From the NCBI GenBank assembly GCA_024698125.1, contig JAILRQ010000076.1:1-56806 (forward strand): a stretch of 56,806 bases of DNA, written 5' to 3'. A program made the translations under genes and the position numbers. This stretch comes from Acholeplasmatales bacterium. Lineage in GTDB: Bacteria; Bacillota_I; Bacilli_A; Acholeplasmatales; Anaeroplasmataceae. Below, one piece after another: positions 46,316 through 56,100 of this stretch; within the stretch, counting starts at the first letter, position 1, and each line of letters begins with the position of its first letter. The notes under the pieces are model-generated. The model did not search any database. It had not been told where the DNA came from and worked only from the letters and a program-made list of their open reading frames with translations.

Positions 46316-48256
46316 CTATTTTATTTTCTTTAAAAACTCACCACGATAGTTACTCATAGCGTTCTCTGGATAGGCTTCAAATGATGATATAGATTCATAC
46401 CTTTCTGCCTTATAAACATACATTTTATGCTGATCCCATAAGATAATTTCAGAAATGGAATCAGAATCAATATCTATTGCCTCCTGGCATAGATTAGGAT
46501 GTCCATCATCTGGGAACTCTACAACTCTATCAAGATCATAGTCAATTAATCCCTCAATTGAGTTCGCAATCGCAAGCATATGACGTCCATCATATGAAAC
46601 TGGAGTTACAACAATACCATTTGTTGTAAACTCATATTCACATACCTTATTGGCATTACTATCAAACATATAGCATATGTTATTAGCTCCCCAGAAGGAT
46701 GTAACACAAATCTCACAATCTCCATCTGCGTTATAATCAGCAATAGAGATACGCTGTGCGTGTCCTATTTCATTATGCTTATAAATAGAACCATCTAGAT
46801 TAACCACATTAAAGCCTTCATTACCAGACGCAAGATATAGCCTCTTAGGCTCATTATCCTTTGTGTTAATATAGATTATCTCATCAGTATGATCACTTTC
46901 AATAGGCATACTCCATAAAATAGTACCATCATCATCTACCATAGAATATCCTACAAACATCTCATCTCTTCCATCATTATCAAAATCATAAATGTATGGG
47001 AAATGACCTGTATTCTTTAAATGATATCTAAATAGTATATTCATATTATGGTCTAAGGCAAATACATTCTCATATCTATCCTTAACAATAATATCTCCCT
47101 TATACCCTAGACCCTCAAAATCTGCAAATCTTATCGCATCAACATTTAATCTCTTATAAGGTCTATCCTTCATAAGCTCATCTGTAAGAGGAGTCTTAAA
47201 GGATGCAATTTCCTTTCCTGTTTCAAAATCACAAACAAATATTTTGAAATCAGCAGAATATACGATCTCATCTCTTCCATCATTATTCCAGTCTCCTACC
47301 TGGAATGGTAGGTCACAGGAAATAACAGTTGTATCATAGGTATTATTATTCTCACCCTTTTGCCACAGCATATTACCATCAAAGTCATAGGCTGTAAGGC
47401 ATTCTATTTGAGCAAATGAATCTCTTATAATAAGCTTTTGATGCTGTGCTAGCACAAATCCCATTTTGCCATTTTTTAAATGACCAAATCTAATTTGACG
47501 AGCACTACCTCCATTAGATATATCAAGCTTCTTTATAAGCTTAAGGCTTGGATACTCATTCTTCTTTTTAGCAACTCTATCTAAATACTTATTCTTAATA
47601 GCTACACTCTCTAGATATTCATCATCACTCATATAAACCAATAGGTCTGTATATAGTGCTGATACCTTAGATAAAACTCCACATCTAGTTCGCTCATGCA
47701 TGTCTATTTCAGACTCTAGGAATAGATTATCATCAACATATACCTTTAAGGATTTATTTACTACAACCTTTACCCTATAGTAATGGTATTCATCAAGGCT
47801 AAATGGTACCTCCTTTAAAATAATCTGCTGATCCTGATCCTTATGAATAAGCTTAATGCTATTTTCAAAGAAAAGTACGGCATTATAGTGACGTGATGTA
47901 ATATAGTTAAACACAAACCCTGCACCAAGTGTTGTTTGAAGAGCTCTCATAGTACCCTCAATCGTATAGGTACCATAGATATCATCCTTAAACATCATCA
48001 TACTATAAACATCACTGTAATGCCCCTTAGTATAATCTCCTCTGTTTTGTCTTAAATATCTTTTACCATCAATATTTGATATAATCCATGACCCATTCTG
48101 GCTTCTCCACTGATGTAGCTGGATTGGATCATAAAAGGAACCATAATATCCAGGATATACTACAGTGTGATATTCTCCTGCAGCCGAATGCTCATGATCA
48201 TATGGATATTCCCCAAGTGGGAAATCATTAAAAGTTTCATTATATAAAATACGCAT
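46316..48256 (-). CDS. Beta-propeller protein with LamG-like N-terminus (possible rhamnogalacturonan lyase)
   Basis: This 646-residue protein has an N-terminal region (1-215) of the concanavalin/LamG type (TIEGTMRAL, YHYYRVKVVV, KVYVDDNLF). A beta-propeller follows, with repeated D-x-D/N-x-D-G-x-x-E calcium-type motifs (DWNNDGRDE near 317, DFDNDGRDE near 425, DYNADGDCE near 510, DIDSDSISE near 605). Such propellers occur in PL11 rhamnogalacturonan lyases, and the pectin context supports a pectin role. I could not identify lyase residues with certainty. It lacks a signal peptide. The promoter is an extended -10 (48277-48285) with a 14-nt leader. Confidence 0.5.
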   Translation of the reverse strand: MRILYNETFNDFPLGEYPYDHEHSAAGEYHTVVYPGYYGSFYDPIQLHQWRSQNGSWIISNIDGKRYLRQNRGDYTKGHYSDVYSMMMFKDDIYGTYTIEGTMRALQTTLGAGFVFNYITSRHYNAVLFFENSIKLIHKDQDQQIILKEVPFSLDEYHYYRVKVVVNKSLKVYVDDNLFLESEIDMHERTRCGVLSKVSALYTDLLVYMSDDEYLESVAIKNKYLDRVAKKKNEYPSLKLIKKLDISNGGSARQIRFGHLKNGKMGFVLAQHQKLIIRDSFAQIECLTAYDFDGNMLWQKGENNNTYDTTVISCDLPFQVGDWNNDGRDEIVYSADFKIFVCDFETGKEIASFKTPLTDELMKDRPYKRLNVDAIRFADFEGLGYKGDIIVKDRYENVFALDHNMNILFRYHLKNTGHFPYIYDFDNDGRDEMFVGYSMVDDDGTILWSMPIESDHTDEIIYINTKDNEPKRLYLASGNEGFNVVNLDGSIYKHNEIGHAQRISIADYNADGDCEICVTSFWGANNICYMFDSNANKVCEYEFTTNGIVVTPVSYDGRHMLAIANSIEGLIDYDLDRVVEFPDDGHPNLCQEAIDIDSDSISEIILWDQHKMYVYKAERYESISSFEAYPENAMSNYRGEFLKKIK

Positions 48257-48276
48257 AATTTAATCACCCTAATTAA

Positions 48277-48285
48277 ATTATACCA
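48277..48285 (-). promoter_or_regulatory. Extended -10 promoter of the beta-propeller gene
   Basis: On the minus strand TGGTATAAT is followed by TTAATTAGGGTGATTAAATT and the ATG. The predicted leader is about 14 nt. Confidence 0.6.
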
Positions 48286-48293
48286 TAGTTATA

Positions 48294-48515
48294 TTAGTTA
48301 CTACCATTATTTAGGTGTAGGAAAACAATAAATGTATTAAGTACTACAAGGATTTCTCCGAATCCAATTAAATCATTAATCAATATCTTCATATTCTTAG
48401 ATATTGTAATACTTTCATTGCTTATGGCCTTGTTAAACACAACAAGACCAATTGTAAGAAGGATTGTAGCACATAGCCCTAATCCTAATACGATATATTT
48501 AAAATACTTATTCAT
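48294..48515 (-). CDS. Small two-helix membrane protein downstream of the ECF S-component
   Basis: This 73-residue protein has two hydrophobic segments (about 7-28 and 48-68). The start overlaps the S-component stop by 8 nt, so translation is coupled. Family and function are unknown. It could be an accessory of the transporter. Confidence 0.55.
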   Translation of the reverse strand: MNKYFKYIVLGLGLCATILLTIGLVVFNKAISNESITISKNMKILINDLIGFGEILVVLNTFIVFLHLNNGSN

Positions 48516-49362
48516 GTGCTACATCCTCCTTATTATCATCAAATACAATCTCTTCTTCTGTATCATCCTTAAATGATTCATTATTCTTAACTGCTCTATA
48601 TACTGGCTCATATACTAAAACTGATAAAAATACTGTAATAAATCCTGTAATAAGTGATCCTGGAATCTTTGATGTAGCTACAATAATAGATGTCTTAAAT
48701 GATGATAGGAATAATCCCTCTAGAATAAATCTTAGGATAAACTCACCAACTACATTTACAAATACCGCAATAAGTATTGCAACTAGTGCTGCCATACTAC
48801 GCTTTGTAAGCTTATGTCCAAATATTATTGATAATAGTGTACCCAAAGTAAATATAATACTAAAGATTGGCACATATAGTGAAATAGTAAGGCTCTTCTC
48901 TGAACCAAATATATTGCTATACTTTCCAGCAAATCCATTACTAAAGCTAAATCCTGACTTATCAGATAAGGCGAATAGCACAACTGATGTAATAGATGTC
49001 GCAATAAATAATCCTAATAATACATATAAAATCTTCTTAGCACTAATATCACGCTTAATAATAAGTCTAAAGATAAATCCTACTAAGAATCCTATAATAA
49101 ACTTTAGGATAAATGTTCTTGCGATTGTTGTAGGCTTTGATGTATAGAATATTAAATCATATAATCCCATACCAAATGATCCTACAATACCTCCTGCAAT
49201 ACCACCAAGCAGTAATGCTGATGTAATCATTACAAAGTTACCCAAGTGCACAAAATCTCCTGCTGGCATTCTAATCTGTACAAATGTTGCGGCGCAGCAT
49301 AGCGCTGTAAACATTGCGATTATTATAATCTTGTTTGTCATAATTCTTGTCTTTTCATTCAT
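48508..49362 (-). CDS. ECF transporter S component (likely vitamin uptake)
   Basis: This 284-residue substrate-binding membrane subunit of an energy-coupling factor importer has several hydrophobic segments. Helix 2-3 carries the conserved HLGNFVMITSALLLGGIAGGIVGSFGMGLYDLI (about 38-70), typical of ECF S components of the DUF1393 / pyridoxine-type group. It lacks the ATPase and T components, which are usually encoded elsewhere. The divergent gene encodes a MocR/PdxR-like regulator, which points to vitamin B6; the ligand is inferred from this neighbour only. Confidence 0.75.
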   Translation of the reverse strand: MNEKTRIMTNKIIIIAMFTALCCAATFVQIRMPAGDFVHLGNFVMITSALLLGGIAGGIVGSFGMGLYDLIFYTSKPTTIARTFILKFIIGFLVGFIFRLIIKRDISAKKILYVLLGLFIATSITSVVLFALSDKSGFSFSNGFAGKYSNIFGSEKSLTISLYVPIFSIIFTLGTLLSIIFGHKLTKRSMAALVAILIAVFVNVVGEFILRFILEGLFLSSFKTSIIVATSKIPGSLITGFITVFLSVLVYEPVYRAVKNNESFKDDTEEEIVFDDNKEDVAHE

Positions 49363-49388
49363 AAATATAACCCCTTTTCCTTTACATG

Positions 49389-49397
49389 TGATATAAT
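49389..49397 (+). promoter_or_regulatory. Extended -10 promoter of the MocR-type regulator gene
   Basis: TGATATAAT lies upstream of the plus-strand regulator gene, with a leader of about 59 nt that contains the dyads at 49404-49452. Confidence 0.5.
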
Positions 49398-49403
49398 ACT
49401 ATT

Positions 49404-49452
49404 AAACTGATACCTTTTTTAGTTTCAGTTTACATCTATTTTTTGGTACCAG
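49404..49452. promoter_or_regulatory. Probable operator dyads between the ECF S-component and regulator genes
   Basis: Two inverted repeats overlap: AAACTGA (49404-49410) with TCAGTTT (49425-49431), and CTGATACC (49407-49414) with GGTACCAG (49445-49452, one mismatch). They lie in the 101-nt divergent gap and are candidate binding sites for the MocR-type regulator. Confidence 0.5.
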
Positions 49453-49462
49453 AGGTGTTAGT

Positions 49463-50812
49463 ATGAGATTACTTAGTATAAACTTTAGAAATGAAGAGCC
49501 TAAATATATAGAGCTTTATAACTACATTAAAAATGCCATTACTGATGGAACCCTTTCTCCTAATGAGAAGCTTCCATCAAAAAGAGTAATGGCAAGCTAC
49601 CTATCAATTTCCTTAAATACAGTAATGGAGGCCTATAACCTTCTTCTTGATGAGGGATTTATAGTATCCATTCCTAAAAAGGGATATTATGTAGTAGGAT
49701 ATAAGCTTTTAGTTGATAAAAAGGAGGAAATGAATGATATCAGTATTAAAAATGATATCATCTATGACCTATCAACTAAAAACATAGATTCTAATGCCTT
49801 CCCTTACTACACCTTCAACAAAATATCTAAAAATATTATCTATAACGAAAATATATTGGAGCGTTCTCCATCATTTGGAAATATAAAGCTTAGAAATACC
49901 ATTAAAAAATACCTATATGAAACAAAGGGAATAAATATAAATCCCAATAATATCATAATAGGATCTGGTATTGAATATCTATTAACAAATCTTATAGATA
50001 TCCTAGATTCAAAATCCTATGCTATAGAAAATCCCGGATATGATAAGCTTTATAAGCTAATTTTAAATAACCATAAGGAGGTTGAGCTTTTAGATGTAGA
50101 TAGCGAGGGTGTGGATATATCAAATATAAAAAGTGATATTTTATATATAACACCATCAAACCAGTTCCCAACTGGTATTAAAATGAGTATGGCAAGAAAG
50201 GCCATGATAGCTAAATGGGCAACTGGAAATAGGTATATTATAGAGGATGACTTTGATAGTGAGTTTAAATACCTATCTAATAAATCCCTTTCCCTTTATG
50301 ATTTAAATAAGGAGCACACTATAATACTTCAAACCTATTCTAGATCCCTTTCTCCTTCATTTAGACTTGCCTATATGATACTTCCTGATTCACTTATTAA
50401 TCAATACAAGGATAAATATAGCTTCTACTCTTCAACTGTATCAACCCTAGATCAGCTCATAGTAGATGAGTTTATACAAAGTGGAGCCTATTCTAGAAAT
50501 ATTAATAAGAACAAGAGCTTATACAAGAACAAAAGAGAAATACTTATAAACATGCTAAAGAATTATGATTTTTTAAGCATTGATTATCAAAGCTCATACC
50601 TTTCATTAATTATTGATGTTAAACCATTTGATAAGAAGCTATTTAAAAGGCTAGCTAAGGAAAATGGTATAGATATATCTATTATGGATGATTACTATAT
50701 GGATGATAAAACAGATAACAGAATAATTGTTGGATATTCTGGAATTGATATTAATATATTAGAGGCTGCGGCCACAAAGCTTATAGATATAATAAAAGAG
50801 GCACTTATCTAA
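49463..50812 (+). CDS. MocR/PdxR-type transcription regulator lacking the PLP-binding lysine
   Basis: This 449-residue protein has a GntR-type winged-helix domain (about 10-78: KYIELYNYIKNAITDGTL, KLPSKRVMASYLSISLNTVMEAY) joined to a fold-type I aminotransferase domain. The aminotransferase part keeps PGYDKLY near 191, TPSNQFPTG near 230 and EDDFDSEF near 261. The usual PLP-lysine motif S-K-S-L-S-P reads TYSRSLSP, with Arg at position 294 (codon AGA). A Schiff base with PLP is therefore not possible in the normal way. The ribosome binding site is AGAGGTG. The divergent ECF S-component is the likely target, so a vitamin B6-type regulon is inferred. The gene ends in a bidirectional terminator. 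Confidence 0.88.
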   Translation: MRLLSINFRNEEPKYIELYNYIKNAITDGTLSPNEKLPSKRVMASYLSISLNTVMEAYNLLLDEGFIVSIPKKGYYVVGYKLLVDKKEEMNDISIKNDIIYDLSTKNIDSNAFPYYTFNKISKNIIYNENILERSPSFGNIKLRNTIKKYLYETKGININPNNIIIGSGIEYLLTNLIDILDSKSYAIENPGYDKLYKLILNNHKEVELLDVDSEGVDISNIKSDILYITPSNQFPTGIKMSMARKAMIAKWATGNRYIIEDDFDSEFKYLSNKSLSLYDLNKEHTIILQTYSRSLSPSFRLAYMILPDSLINQYKDKYSFYSSTVSTLDQLIVDEFIQSGAYSRNINKNKSLYKNKREILINMLKNYDFLSIDYQSSYLSLIIDVKPFDKKLFKRLAKENGIDISIMDDYYMDDKTDNRIIVGYSGIDINILEAAATKLIDIIKEALI

Positions 50813-50820
50813 AGTGCCTC
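50798..50820. terminator. Bidirectional terminator between the regulator and galU
   Basis: A perfect 9-bp stem (GAGGCACTT / AAGTGCCTC) with a 5-nt loop has T-runs on both sides. The regulator's TAA (50810-50812) lies at the loop and stem edge. Confidence 0.9.
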
Positions 50821-50825
50821 ATTTT

Positions 50826-51698
50826 TTACTTTATTTTTGACTCAAGAAGTGCCTTTACACTATCCTTTAAATCATCACGCTTTAATGCGAAATCAATTGT
50901 AGCCTCGATAAATCCAAGCTTAGAACCAATATCATATCTTCTTCCATCGATATCAAGGGAATATACTTCCTTCTCCTTCATCATACGAAGAATTGCGTCA
51001 GTTAGCTGAATCTCATTTCCAGCTCCACGAGTCTGTGTCTCAAGATAGCTAAAAATCTTAGAATCTAGGATATATCTTCCTCCGATTGCTGAATGAGATG
51101 GGGCATCCTCTAGGGCTGGCTTTTCAACTACACCCTTAAGCTTAGATAATCCCTTTTCAACAACAGCCTCTGGATCACAAATTCCATACTTAGATACATT
51201 CTCATCTGATACCTCAAGAGTTCCAAGAATTGAAGCTCCTGTCTTCTCATAGGCATCAATAAGCTGTGCTAATGCTGGCTTCTTGTTTCCAACATAAACA
51301 TCATCACCCAATAATACAGCAAATGGCTCATCACCAATAAATGTCTTAGCAGTAAGTACGGCATGACCAAGACCTAGCTGCTCATGCTGACGAATGAAAT
51401 GAATATTAATCTTTGAAGGAAGATCTGTAATTTGAGCTAGCTCCTTCATCTTACCCTTAGTCTTAAGCTGTGTTTCAAGCTCAAAGTTATTATCAAAGTA
51501 GTCCATAATTGAGTTCTTGTTTGAAGAAACAATGATAATAATATCCTCAATTCCTGACTCCATAGCCTCACGGACGATATACTCAATTGTTGGTGTATCA
51601 ATAATTGGTAGCATCTCCTTAGCTACAGCCTTTGTTACTGGTAAAAATCTTGTTCCATATCCTGCGGCAGGAATAACTGCCTTTCTAATCTTTTGCAT
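50826..51698 (-). CDS. galU: UTP-glucose-1-phosphate uridylyltransferase
   Basis: This 290-residue enzyme makes UDP-glucose from glucose-1-phosphate and UTP, for cell-envelope glycans and galactose metabolism. The nucleotide-binding signature (AAGYGTRFLPVTK at about 11-23, then KEMLPI) and the substrate motif 'FAVLLGDDV' near 127 are clear. VVEKP near 190 is conserved. The start overlaps the stop of the upstream membrane protein by 1 nt (TAATG). Confidence 0.97.
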   Translation of the reverse strand: MQKIRKAVIPAAGYGTRFLPVTKAVAKEMLPIIDTPTIEYIVREAMESGIEDIIIIVSSNKNSIMDYFDNNFELETQLKTKGKMKELAQITDLPSKINIHFIRQHEQLGLGHAVLTAKTFIGDEPFAVLLGDDVYVGNKKPALAQLIDAYEKTGASILGTLEVSDENVSKYGICDPEAVVEKGLSKLKGVVEKPALEDAPSHSAIGGRYILDSKIFSYLETQTRGAGNEIQLTDAILRMMKEKEVYSLDIDGRRYDIGSKLGFIEATIDFALKRDDLKDSVKALLESKIK

Positions 51699-52807
51699 TA
51701 TTTGTTATCTCCTTTATCCTTGACGTCTGCGTCAACTACATTTGTATTCTTATTCATTAAATCAGGGGCATCAGAAGCCTTTCTTCCACTACCTGTAGGC
51801 TGAGTGAATGAACCACCCTCATTTCTTCTATTTCCAATACGTTGGAATAATGCGATAATTCTTCTCTTACCAACTAAAATATCACCAACGATTAATACAA
51901 ATAGTACATAAAGTACAAGAGAACCAATAATCTTGAAGTATACCATTCCACCAATGATATCCTTACTCTTTAGGTATAGATTAGCACCATCTATTTGAAG
52001 GTACTCATCCTCCCATGCATCATACATTTCGTTATATTCAGTAAAATCCTCAGCATCTACACCAGCATTATAATAATCCATCATTTCAGCTACCTTATCA
52101 AGATAAGTATCACTGTAATCTAGAGCCTCATCAAATGAAATGCTTGTGTATGTATTACCATCTCTATCAATAATATCAATAGATTTGATATCAATAAGGC
52201 TAAATCCTGAATACATTGTAAGAAGAGTCTTTGGAATATAGAACATATAAATATCCTCATAGTAATTGTTATTGATATCAATTACTCCATACTCTTCTCC
52301 ATCTACATCTGTTGTAGAACCATTAGCATCCTCTACAAGATAAGCGTTCTTCTTATCTGTAGCATTACCATCTACATAACCATTGTCATAAACCTTAAAT
52401 GTTTCACCAGCTGAGTTTGTAACAACAAAACCAGATTGATTAATAACCGTACCATCAGTTGAAGCTGATGATGGGTTTGACATATCCATACTTGAATTCT
52501 CAAGGGCAATTCCATACTCAATATCCATATAGCTATACTTATCGCTTGAAGCAGCAGCTATATTAGTATATGAGAACTCAAACACTCTAACCTCACAGCT
52601 AACATCAGTATCTGCCACTTCATCAAATAGGGCATTAGTATTTGAATATGATGTATAAGCCTTTAAGGCATTAGTATAATCTCCTGATGTAACACTCTTT
52701 TTAATGAATGCCATCTCTGTAGAAGTTACTACTGATACCATAATCATTAGCATAAATACAATTCCAAAAATAATCATTAACGCATAATATAGTATTTTTT
52801 TCCACAT
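51698..52807 (-). CDS. Unrecognised two-helix membrane protein with long extracellular domain
   Basis: This 369-residue protein has a hydrophobic segment at about 5-26, then some 260 extracellular residues rich in Tyr, Asp, Ser and Thr. A second helix lies at about 295-315, with a basic cytoplasmic tail (GKRRIIALFQRIGNRR) and a polar end. No family is recognised. The extracellular part has strand-like segments such as SFSYTNIAAAS and YGVIDINNNYYEDIYMFYIPK. It is co-transcribed with galU, so a role in the cell envelope is plausible. The promoter is at 52841-52868. Confidence 0.6.
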   Translation of the reverse strand: MWKKILYYALMIIFGIVFMLMIMVSVVTSTEMAFIKKSVTSGDYTNALKAYTSYSNTNALFDEVADTDVSCEVRVFEFSYTNIAAASSDKYSYMDIEYGIALENSSMDMSNPSSASTDGTVINQSGFVVTNSAGETFKVYDNGYVDGNATDKKNAYLVEDANGSTTDVDGEEYGVIDINNNYYEDIYMFYIPKTLLTMYSGFSLIDIKSIDIIDRDGNTYTSISFDEALDYSDTYLDKVAEMMDYYNAGVDAEDFTEYNEMYDAWEDEYLQIDGANLYLKSKDIIGGMVYFKIIGSLVLYVLFVLIVGDILVGKRRIIALFQRIGNRRNEGGSFTQPTGSGRKASDAPDLMNKNTNVVDADVKDKGDNK

Positions 52808-52840
52808 AAGACAAAAATCCTTTCAATCAAAACTATCTTA

Positions 52841-52868
52841 ATTATACTATATAATTAGGAATTATCAA
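52841..52868 (-). promoter_or_regulatory. Promoter of the membrane protein-galU operon
   Basis: On the minus strand there is TTGATA (52863-52868), 16 nt, then TATAAT (52841-52846). The leader is about 30 nt with AAAGGA. Confidence 0.65.
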
Positions 52869-52907
52869 GAAATTATTAGACTTCTTAAAAGAAAAATAAT
52901 TTTTTAC

Positions 52908-52936
52908 TTTACAAAAATCGTTTCATAAAGTATAAT
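52908..52936 (+). promoter_or_regulatory. Promoter of the tRNA-His gene
   Basis: TTTACA (52908-52913) is followed by 17 nt and TATAAT (52931-52936). The start is near 52943, 12 nt before the mature tRNA. Confidence 0.7.
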
Positions 52937-52954
52937 CATAATTGCTTGACAAAT

Positions 52955-53031
52955 GGCGTACGTGGTGAAGTGGTTAACACATTGGTTTGTGGCACCAACA
53001 TGCGCAGGTTCGATTCCTGTCGTACGCCCCA
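52955..53031 (+). tRNA. tRNA-His (anticodon GUG)
   Basis: The acceptor stem is GCGTACG / CGTACGC with the extra G at -1 (52955) opposite C73, the identity signature of tRNA-His. The anticodon arm is TTGGT-TTGTGGC-ACCAA, giving GUG. The T arm has GCAGG/CCTGT around TTCGATT. CCA is encoded. The flanks carry GCTTG (before) and CAAGC (after), able to extend the stem in the precursor. Confidence 0.95.
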
Positions 53032-53052
53032 GGCAAGCTTAATCTAATAGAT

Positions 53053-53066
53053 GAACCGTATGGTTC
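53053..53066 (+). terminator. Terminator of the tRNA-His transcript
   Basis: The stem GAACC / GGTTC with a GTAT loop is followed by nine Ts. Confidence 0.85.
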
Positions 53067-53092
53067 TTTTTTTTTACATTTTTTTAAAATCA

Positions 53093-53120
53093 AAGGGCTA
53101 CTCCAGCTGGAGTAACCCTT
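53093..53120 (-). terminator. Terminator of the giant repeat-protein gene
   Basis: A 12-bp stem (AAGGGTTACTCC / GGAGTAGCCCTT, one G-U pair) with an AGCT loop is followed on the minus strand by TGATTTT. Confidence 0.8.
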
Positions 53121-53125
53121 CTTTT

Positions 53126-56100
53126 CTATAATCCGTAGGATTCAATATAGCTCTTAGCTATTACATCATAGCCTGATGTTTTTGAAACCACACCAGCAGT
53201 ACATGAATAGATGTCATAGCTTTCATATGTAGTATATACTGACTTAAACATCTCAGATACATATAGCCATAATGTATTAGATTCAAGCACTGTAGCTCTA
53301 TCAGCCTGTTCTAGGGCAATGACATTTGCCATTGTGAATGTTAATCCCTCAGTATATGTATCAACACCAAGCTTTGCAAGACCTATAATTATAGTCTCTG
53401 CCTCATCAGCACTATATACATAAACTGATGCTGTAGAATTATATACATCATATCCTGCTACTAAATCATCATTTAGATAAATGATTCCCTTTTCATGATC
53501 ATATAGAATAGAATCACAAATTGTAGCTCTTAGTGTTAGGGTATTTGAAACATAATCTGTAAGATTCTTCTCAACAAGAGTTACTGGTGAAATATCTGCT
53601 GATGTAAGGGATGTAAGTCCTAATGTCTTACATGTATATAGCATATTATAAACCTCACTATACTTCATATATACACTATCACCTATTGTATAATCCATCG
53701 CATCCTCAAGAATTCTAAACTCACCATTATCTCTAATCTTTATTGAAGCCTCATACCAAACAATATGTGAATCAAGTACTACATCTAAATCACTTACATT
53801 TAGAAGTAGGCTTTCAGATACATCATATGTTGAAATTGATGTTTCACCAAATTGGTTCATAGCCTTAGATAAGGCCTTGATTTCATCTGATGTAATATAA
53901 TCCTGACTACTAATACTTTCAATTACATCAGCTGGTATATTTGTAATCTTCTCCTTAAACTCCTTAGATATCTTATACCATGCAATATATGATGATAGTA
54001 CTGTATTAAGCTTAGTGTCATCATTATAAAGGCTTAGGAATGTCTCACTATTAACATTAATATTATCTAAATCAGTATCACCTAAGGCCTTTAATGCCTC
54101 AACAGTGTTTTTAATCTCATCCTTATATACATATTTTTCATCAGCATCTAAATCAACGTATGAGGCATTAGGTACCTCTACTGTTGTCTCACCAAATCTT
54201 GATGAAATTGAATACCAAATGATATTAGATGCAAGAATGATATCCATATCCAAATCATCATTTAGGATAACATTTTGGTCAATAGACTCAATGCTCTTAG
54301 TCTCCATACCAGACTCTAGCTCCTCTATAGCCGCAATTGTATTAATGATTTCATCCTTAGATATAACACCATCACTATCATATGCAATACTTGGTATTGT
54401 ATACTCAGTATTGGTTGCATCCTCCTCTACCATCTTATTTGAAATAGTATAGTGAACAATTGCACTATTAAGAGCTACTGCAATCTTTTCTGAATCAAGA
54501 ATTGAATTAATATCAATATCACTACCATCAGTTACAGCACTTGCAAGATCAAATGTAATAACTGCGTTTAATAGATTATAAAGCTCACCATCACTACCAA
54601 GCCAAGATTCAATATGCTCCTCCTTAGTATTCTCATCAAGAGTAAGATATGAAGGTATTGTAAGCTCTGAGCTTAGATTTTGGCAAATGTAGTTAGCAGC
54701 AATTGCTGATAATACATTTGATTGTGTAACAAATCCTGGAAGTTCACTATTAGATGAGATTGAGCTTATAAGCTCTGGTACTATATCTGATGCAAGATCA
54801 GATAATAATACCTCATCCTTTGAGAATGTTGTAGATCCTACTACATCACTTATAGCATTGAAGAAGCCTTCAAACTCCTTTGATGTGATATATCCATCGC
54901 TATCCTTACAAGACTCTGGGACATATAATGTATTTCCATCAACATCAGAGTTATAGATTAGGCATGAAGATATTCTTCTTAATGCCTCTGAGCTCTTTAT
55001 ATCATCCATAACTGATGTTTCACCCTCAGTATCTGAATTAAAGATTGAATTAATATTCTTATAATTAAAGTACATATTAGAATCAGTATATGAGATTACA
55101 TCTGATGTTAAAAGCTTATATAAGGCATCCGCAAAGTTATGAATCTCTCCATCACTTCCTAAGAAATCAACGCCATCAAACTCAACATCCTTAAGGCTTG
55201 AGGCGTTATCGCATGCAAGCTCTAGTAAATCTCCAATAACGTAGTTTACATTTTCCTCATCCTGGTTAAATATCTTAAGCTCTAATAAATCATCTACTAC
55301 ATCAAACACTGTATCAACTGAGTTTATAACAAGCTCCTTAACATCCTTATTTGCTTCAGTATAGGTATCATATGCACCAAGACCATCACCAACAATATTA
55401 ATCATAACTCTAATATCATCCTTAGATACTAAATCATCAAGATTAATCGCATGCTCTCCTGTAAATACTACATCTAAATATTTATTATCATATCCAGCAT
55501 TAGTTACAATATCATAGAAATGATTTGTAATAGTTCTACCTAAGGCTCTATGAAGCTTTGTAGCTCCAATACCTGTAATATAGTCATATACATCATCAAC
55601 AAAGCCTTCATCTGTTTGAACAAGGGTCTTAAGAGTATTAAAGGAATCCTTATTAAAGCTTGATACACCATAGCTATCAAGAAGCCTTACTCCCTCATGA
55701 AGAATAGACATAATATGTCCTAGCTCCTCAATTGGATATACTGTAACACTATCCCCATCACTAACCTCTATCTTACCCTTACAGAATAGGGATGATATTG
55801 ATGCGTATACAGGCACTCCTTTACTATTAGTAAAATTGTTTAGAGGATAGTTAACTCCTGTATTATCATAATCATACATAAAATTATAAACTTCTGTTAA
55901 ATCATAGGTATCATCGCCAAAGGAAACAGTAATGCTTTCTCCTTCCTCTACACCCTGTGTATCCATTCCAGATACTACATAGAAGGTTGTACCAAATATA
56001 GAAATTAAAAGAATTCCAATTAATGTACCTCTTAAAATACCAACAGCACCTCCAAGAAGTCTACGCCTCTTATATGGCTTAGGCTCCTTTTTTGAAGCCT

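Noticed and set aside
46304-46317. AGTAAACGTTTTCT, a near-match to the cre consensus
   Set aside because: It sits at the 3' end of the beta-propeller gene, upstream of and not overlapping the methyltransferase promoter. A chance match is likely in AT-rich DNA.
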